From assembly GCF_000247695.1 (NCBI RefSeq), contig NW_004624747.1, forward strand, positions 10,377,171 to 10,441,170: 64,000 nucleotides of DNA, written 5' to 3'. The translations under genes and the position numbers were made by a program. The stretch is from Heterocephalus glaber (Eukaryota > Chordata > Mammalia > Rodentia > Bathyergidae). Under the pieces are notes generated by a model, which saw only the letters and a list, made by a program, of their open reading frames with translations, made no database searches and was not told the DNA's origin. Of this stretch, positions 58,706 to 64,000 are shown piece by piece; position 1 is the first letter of the stretch, and each line of letters begins with the position of its first letter.

Positions 58706-59217
58706 TTTGTCTTTATAGTACTGAGAATTTCCTTTTGGCCCAAGTGTTACTTTTTAATATTTCTAAGGGATGAATGCTTAGGTCATTGCTGCTTACTTCT
58801 TATACTATGGTATCAACATTTTCAAGTACCCACAGAACTTCTGTGGGCCAGGAAACATTATCAACTCTGATAAAACATTTGTGTATTCTTTTAAAAATTT
58901 TTATTTCATCAGTTTTATTTGCTAACTCAATTTTAAAAATTATTTTACTTGAACTTCCTTTTATTTCAAAGTTCTTAAACTAGGATCTAAGTACTGCCTT
59001 CAACTAAGTATATAGGGGTTTTAGGGCTTGTGGATGTGTGGGTATGGAACAAGATGTGTGGATTTGTGTTTGAATGAATGGGGGGGCTGTAACATTCATA
59101 TTTTGAAAGGGCTCTGTGATCCCAAAATAGTTAACACTAATTATAGTCTGAGTTTTTATGTTTGTCCTTTTGTTTGTTTGTATTTCACTTTTATATTTTA
59201 TTTTTATTATTTTATGA

Positions 59218-59332
59218 TCAGAAGGTCTCATTATGTTGCCCAGGTTTCCCTTGAACTCATGGGCTCAAGTGATCCTCCTGCCTCAGCCTCTTGAGTAGCT
59301 GGGAGTATAAGCATGGGCCACTAGGCTTGGCT
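59218..59332 (-). repeat. B1 SINE, antisense
   Basis: GGTCTCATTATGTTGCCCAG through GGGCCACTAGGCTTGGC. No internal duplication. Confidence 0.8.
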
Positions 59333-59339
59333 TCTATTT

Positions 59340-59780
59340 TACTTTTAATTTCTGTTTCTCTTTCATAGATATTTTTGCTGTGTTGGTGTAGTTTTCTCGA
59401 ATGCTCTTTGAGAAACAGGCAGGGTATAAATAAATATGAAATTGTGGGGCATATATATTAATAATGATATATTGAAAGACTGCCTTTTAGTTCCTTTTGC
59501 TTTTTAATGGTTCTAGCTTAAATTTCTCTTTTTCAAATATCATAATGGAAGCGCCTTGCTTTTCTTGAGTTTAGCTGAGCATCTTATTTTTTAAATTGTG
59601 TATATATTTTGATATTTATCTGTAACATAAGCAGCAAATTATTGGACTTCATTTTCTGGTTCTTTGTATACATTTTTCTTGTTATATAAAGTTATGTTAT
59701 TAATGTTATTGTTGAGCCAGGCATTTATTTTAACCTTAACATTTTGTATATATTAACTTATTTAACCCATAAAGGCCATG
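59340..59780 (-). mobile_element. AT-rich, probable L1 remnant
   Basis: GGTTCTAGCTTAAATTTCTC and TTTGATATTTATCTGTAACA recall antisense L1M. Diverged; low confidence. Confidence 0.3.
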
Positions 59781-60073
59781 CTCATTTTTCACCCTGCGTT
59801 CTGCATTATTAACCACAAATAGAGCGTCATTTCTAGGTAGATTAGAGGTCTGCTATTGAGTTCACCTGCTACTTCCTGTCTGTGCTTCTCACCGCTTTTG
59901 GGATCAGTGCCAGTACCTACCCCAACTTTTCAAGTCACAGCTTGTGGCTTCAGTGTCCTTCTCTGTAACATGGAGGAATGAGGCCATCTCACCACCTCGT
60001 GGGGCTCAGAGGTGTAAGGAATGCCAACAGGTTTATCAAATTATGAGATGAAGTTGTTTATCACACTATTGGT

Positions 60074-60160
60074 AGGCGGGGGATTTAGCTCAGTGGTTCC
60101 GGCGCCTTCCTTGCAAGCGCAAGGTCCTGAGTTCGATCTCGGGTACCAAAACAAACAAAC
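60074..60160 (+). repeat. ID-like SINE with target-site duplication
   Basis: GGGGGATTTAGCTCAGTGGT and GTTCGATCTCGGGTACC. ACACTATTGGTA lies on both sides. Confidence 0.94.
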
Positions 60161-60189
60161 ACTATTGGTATTTTGAAGTATTTTGTGTG

Positions 60190-60266
60190 TGTGCTGCTAG
60201 GAATGAAACACAGGACCTTATGCATGCTAAGCACACGTTCTACCACTCAGCTATACCCCCAGACCT
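60190..60266 (-). repeat. ID-derived SINE, antisense
   Basis: GCTGCTAGGAATGAAACACA and CACTCAGCTATACCCCCAGA. Confidence 0.75.
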
Positions 60267-60565
60267 GAGACATTTCTTTAAATTTCTGTTCTTAATCACT
60301 CCTGAAGTTCTTTCAACATAACTTAGAATGTGACATTATACCTTACTTTTTACAAAAAACTGCAAAGACCAGTGTGTCACAGACCCATCCCATCCTCCCT
60401 GAGTGAAATGTAGAGTCCTTTGAACAGAGTCTTGATCACCTGTCTGTCCCTGGCCAGTCCTCATGTCACTCCCCCTCACACCCACAAGACACTGCCAGTG
60501 TCTACTTCCAGGTTGGAGGGCGGGAAGAGTGCTCACGGATGCAAAGTCTCAAGATGGTCACTTCT

Positions 60566-60652
60566 TTTTTTTTTTTTTTGGTACCGGGGATTGAACTCGG
60601 GTCCTTGTGCTTAGGAGGCAGGCAGCAGAACCACTGAGCTAAATCCCTGGCC
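60566..60652 (-). repeat. ID-like SINE, antisense, with target-site duplication
   Basis: TTGGTACCGGGGATTGAACT and GAGCTAAATCCCTGGCC. GATGGTCACTTCT before and GATGCTCACTTCT after. Confidence 0.93.
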
Positions 60653-61264
60653 AGGATGCTCACTTCTGGCCACTCTGGCCAGATTGGGAAGCTGAAGTCA
60701 ATGAGTTGCTCAAAGTGTGCAGTGGTTTAGTGTCAGATCTATCCAGCAGCCAAGGGGAGAACGATTCTGGATATTATGCTGGAGCCCTGGCCAGTTGCTA
60801 CCAGACTTCTCAGGTGACAAGTGAGTTCAGTCATCATGGGCCAAGGTGAAAACCAGCTGGCCTCAATCCACTCAAGAGTTGCTTGGCCCTTGGGGTTAAG
60901 TGGATTTCCACCAGCACAATATAAGCTGGATGTATGTGCCGGGATGCATCAATTTTCTGGGAGTGGGGGAAGAGAACCCTTTTTCTTCTGGGAAACTACC
61001 CAGTCTTTAGTATCTGAAAGCAAGTCAGAGTTGTCTGGTGAGTAGGGATTAGGGTACAAAGCGATGGAGGATGCCATGTGTGGGCTGTCCCTTCTGCACC
61101 ACAAAGGCCAAACACTTGCCAAATCTTCAGAATGCTGGGGGCCAGGTGTTGGAGACCCTCTGATGTTCGCCCCCTCAATTGCTTTTGCCTTTATGAATAT
61201 CTGTTACTGCAGTCAGGTGGCCTGCTACGCCTCCCTCCTGGTGGTTCAACATGTGGGAGATGTC

Positions 61265-61282
61265 TAGAGCGCCCTCTGGTGG
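61265..61282 (-). promoter_or_regulatory. CTCF-like motif, minus orientation
   Basis: Minus strand CCACCAGAGGGCGCTCTA, a full match to the CTCF core consensus (CCASYAGRKGGCRS). Confidence 0.75.
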
Positions 61283-61335
61283 TGCTCTACGAGCATTTGC
61301 GCGGCACTTAGGAGATCCTACCAAACCTGGGTCTT

Positions 61336-61535
61336 GTTGACTTCCCTTCTCCTCCTCCTCCTTCTCTTCCTCCTCCTTTTCTTTCTTTCTCCTCCTCCTC
61401 TCCCTCCTTATCCTTCCTCTTTTTCCTTCCTCCTTCTCCCTCCACCTCCCTCTTCTTCCTACTTCTTCCTCTTCCTTCCCTCTTCTCCCTTTTCTCTTTC
61501 TCTTCCTCCTTTTCCTCCTCCCTCTTTTTCTGGCT
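61336..61535 (+). repeat. Polypyrimidine tract, about 200 bp
   Basis: Nearly all C and T on the plus strand (CTCCTCCTCCTTCTCTTCC and similar), polypurine on the minus strand. It produces false Lys/Glu/Arg-rich and Leu/Phe/Pro/Ser-rich reading frames. Its left end is about 55 bp from the CTCF-like motif. Confidence 0.93.
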
Positions 61536-63241
61536 GGCTTTAAAACCCTGCACTCCCTTGTCACTGCCTGTAGCCAGGCTAGCTTGTCCTTCCCTGGAGA
61601 TGCCCAGAAGCATCTTAGCTTCTCCCCTTTGCACCTCTCTCGAGTCTTCCAGCTCCTTAAACTCCAAAAGTGCGAGAGGGCATCGAAAGTAGCCAAGCGG
61701 TAATGTGCTCCCTACTGAATCCTCATGTTGTCTCATTTCCTGGAAAAAGGAAAGGCACTTTGCATGGTTTTGGACTGGCCTTTCCCAGGATCATCCCAGG
61801 GCACCCCAAAAAGGGAAGAACTGTCCTGGGCTCATAGGAGAGACTGGAAGGCTTCTGGGACTGTATCCAGGTCTTAAAAATGGGAGTCTTAAAGTTTGAA
61901 GCCCCTCCCTCCTGTCTGGGGCCCACTCTGGAAGCATCCAGTGTTCCTGCGGTGCCGAGGCACAGGCCCTCCACCAGCACTCGCTGTATGAACCAGCAGC
62001 CTTTTCCTCTTCTGCATCTTGAGGATGCATGTCAGCTCTTATTTCCTACTCTTTTCTCTAGTCTTTTGACCTCAAGCTAGAGATAAGATACACCCGCCTC
62101 CTTTCTCATCCATCCTTTCCCCAGTCCCGCTTCTTGTTATCTCCTGACACCACCTTCTCATCTCATCCAGTTGTGCTCACTTTAGTCGAGGCTGTTGTCA
62201 TCCCTCTGCAGGCCCAGTGTGCACCCTCCTCCCCGACCTGATTTCCCTTCCACCTTTTTTTTCTCTTCCTGGTAGCCAGAGCAATCTTTCCATTCTGGAA
62301 GTCCGATGGAGTGCCCCACCTCTCAAACACCCCCTTAAGTATTTGGAAACCTAAGTTTCCAGAGCTATCTGCAGATCCTTTCTGCTTTGAGCCTACCCTG
62401 CCCCATCCTCATCCTCCAGGCCCCAGCTACACAGAGCTACTGTGTTCCCTGAGCATGCCTTTCTGTGGCAGGAAGGATGCTCTTCAAGAAGCCCCACTCC
62501 TGGCCTTGAGGGAACATGGGCTGAAAATGGTGGTGGGGGGGGTCCCATTCCCAGGTTAGCTCCTCTGAGAAGGCCTGATGCCCTTCACACTCACCCCCCT
62601 CTTCAGTCCTGTGCTGTATTTTGGGTGTCAGGTGCATTTGAACCAAGGAAGAAGGGCAAGTCTGGGGTAGCAGCCAGCATTGTGGTTAGTGGACAATGAG
62701 AAAATACAGAAGGTCCAACCCTGACTATCTTTTTGTGTCTCACCATTAGTTTCCTGTTTTCATATCAACACCTGACATATTTACACCTTTTCTAAAAACA
62801 GATTTTTTTTTCCCCAGGCACTCTAACCATGATTTTCTCTGAACCCTTATTGTCTAAAACCTAATTCTCAGCCAGAAGACCCTAAGCCTAACCAGACCCT
62901 CACAATGGTCAAGGTTCATCTTGCCCCTTGGTTTCTCTCCTCCTTCATGGGTGCCAAGGGCCAGCAGGAATTTCCATAGAAGTCTAGTTTGTAGAAGAGC
63001 GGAGGGGGAAGAGCTTGGAGTCAATTTCAAGACGACAACAGGAGACCTTGTCATGTTACTTTCTCAGTGGAAAAGGCTGGCAGGAGCTCATTTCCCCATA
63101 GTACTTGGCAAAAGGGAGTAAAAGAAGAAAAGACTCAATGGCTCTATTGGGACAAATGAGAACAGGACATGGAATGGGGCCCTCCCTGCCTTTGACCTGG
63201 GTGCTGTCCCTCCGGATGTGTGTTTGATATAGGGAAGGAGG

Positions 63242-63256
63242 CCAGCAGGGGGCGCC
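63242..63256 (+). promoter_or_regulatory. CTCF-like motif, plus orientation
   Basis: CCAGCAGGGGGCGCC, a full match to the CTCF core consensus, inside a short GC-rich patch. Confidence 0.75.
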
Positions 63257-63734
63257 ACGAGCCCGGCTGGGGCTGAGCTCGGGGAGCAGCATCACATACC
63301 CCTGTCTGGGGCTCATGAATCTTCTCCTCTTTGCCTTGGCCATTCAGCAGACCCTGAGCCTCGACCCACAAGGGAGAGTTAAATTCTGGCTGTGAGACCC
63401 CAGGAAGCTAAGCTCGGGGGACTCCTGTCCATGCATCTCTGTAATTAATGAAATTAATGAATTATGAATGAAAAAGGTAAGAGAATGCTTGAACAAGGCA
63501 GTTAACTTAATGGTCCATGGAGCAAAGCATGCTCTGAGTGCAAAAGTATACATTCTTTTCAAGCATCCAGGGTGTGATCAAAATATACAGTGAATGATTA
63601 AATTTAAAATGTATTACAGTAAAAGACATCAAAATATTTCCCATTCCCCCTTGTTTCAAACACACATATGCCATCACTCTTGCCACTTTGCTGTTTTGTT
63701 TTTAAATTTTTTTATTTTTTAAAAGCTCAGCACA

Positions 63735-63835
63735 GGGCCAGGGATTTAGCTCAGTGGTTCCGGCACCTGCCGTGCAAGCGCAAGGTCCCGAGTTCGATCC
63801 CTGATATCAAAAAAACCAAAACCAAAACCAAAAAC
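63735..63835 (+). repeat. ID-like SINE with target-site duplication
   Basis: GGGCCAGGGATTTAGCTCAG and GTTCGATCCCTGATATC with an ACCAAA-repeat tail. CTCAGCACA lies on both sides. Confidence 0.93.
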
Positions 63836-63904
63836 AACTCAGCACAGCAATGCTTCCCTTATTAAAGGTAATACAAATATTTTCTGTTTTGTTGTAGTCT
63901 TTTT

Positions 63905-64000
63905 AAAATTAAGTTTATTGGTACATTTTAGATATAAAATACAGTTACATTCATCATTGGGATCTTGTACCTTTACATGATATATCTTGGTTCTTATTTT
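63905..64000 (-). mobile_element. Second copy of the repeat at 3115-3380, cut by window end
   Basis: ATTGGTACATTTTAGATATA and CATTCATCATTGGGATCTTG repeat the sequence at about 3127-3200 with few changes. Confidence 0.5.

Larger units (their letters stand above)
56406..64000. other. Region downstream of ZNF70, no gene recognised
   Basis: In human the next genes on this side are in the RGL4 region (from memory). I found no exon resembling RGL4 or any other protein. The interval contains many SINEs, probable L1 remnants, a polypyrimidine tract and two CTCF-like motifs. 61550-63230 and 63320-63700 show nothing I can name. Confidence 0.7.

Noticed and set aside
61175..61736. Lys/Glu/Arg-rich minus-strand frames (173 and 142 aa)
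   Set aside because: They come from the polypyrimidine tract; low complexity, no splice context, no known homologue.

Overview
This is a nuclear genome segment from a rodent. It is syntenic with human 22q11.23 and runs in the opposite orientation to the human chromosome. Left to right it holds SMARCB1 (minus, exons 1-5 only), MMP11 (minus, complete), CHCHD10 (plus, complete), C22orf15 (minus, complete), VPREB3 (plus, complete) and ZNF70 (plus, complete coding exon). I recognised each gene by protein similarity recalled from the known families, then placed exon ends by hand at GT/AG sites that keep the reading frame. The lineage call rests on the repeats. B1 (7SL-derived) SINEs are rodent-specific, and the window is packed with B1, ID-like tRNA-derived SINEs and B1-dID dimers. 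From memory, B1-dID dimers are typical of squirrel, dormouse, beaver and related lineages rather than of mouse and rat. I cannot name the species.

Layout: 1-6536 is SMARCB1 intron 5, made of old L1, SINEs, a pentanucleotide satellite, a 100-N gap and a MaLR-type LTR. SMARCB1 exons 5 to 1 lie between 6537 and 19210, with a CpG-rich promoter carrying an NRF1 palindrome. MMP11 occupies about 21.0-31.25 kb (8 exons, 486 aa) with a TATA box and a DR1 retinoid-type element. CHCHD10 (34969-36606, 142 aa) and C22orf15 (37801-39235, 154 aa) are tail to tail. From 39.24 to 46.98 kb is a repeat graveyard of L1M, LTRs, a U6 5-prime stub and a PRELID3B processed pseudogene broken by two SINEs, plus a second 100-N gap. 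VPREB3 (47092-48268) has an immunoglobulin-type octamer just upstream. ZNF70 has a CpG-island first exon near 49.7-49.86 kb and an intronless 446-aa reading frame at 53002-54342. From 56.4 to 64 kb I recognise no gene. That stretch holds SINEs, a long polypyrimidine tract and two divergently oriented CTCF-like motifs.

The genes are unrelated in pathway: chromatin remodelling, extracellular protease, mitochondrial cristae protein, uncharacterised protein, pre-B-cell receptor-associated chain and zinc-finger protein. They are simply conserved neighbours. I found no undescribed gene system. The observations most worth checking are the divergent CTCF-like pair, the PRELID3B pseudogene with two SINEs at one target site, the U6 stub between direct repeats, conserved regulatory motifs at MMP11, VPREB3 and SMARCB1, and a probable assembly error beside the first gap.
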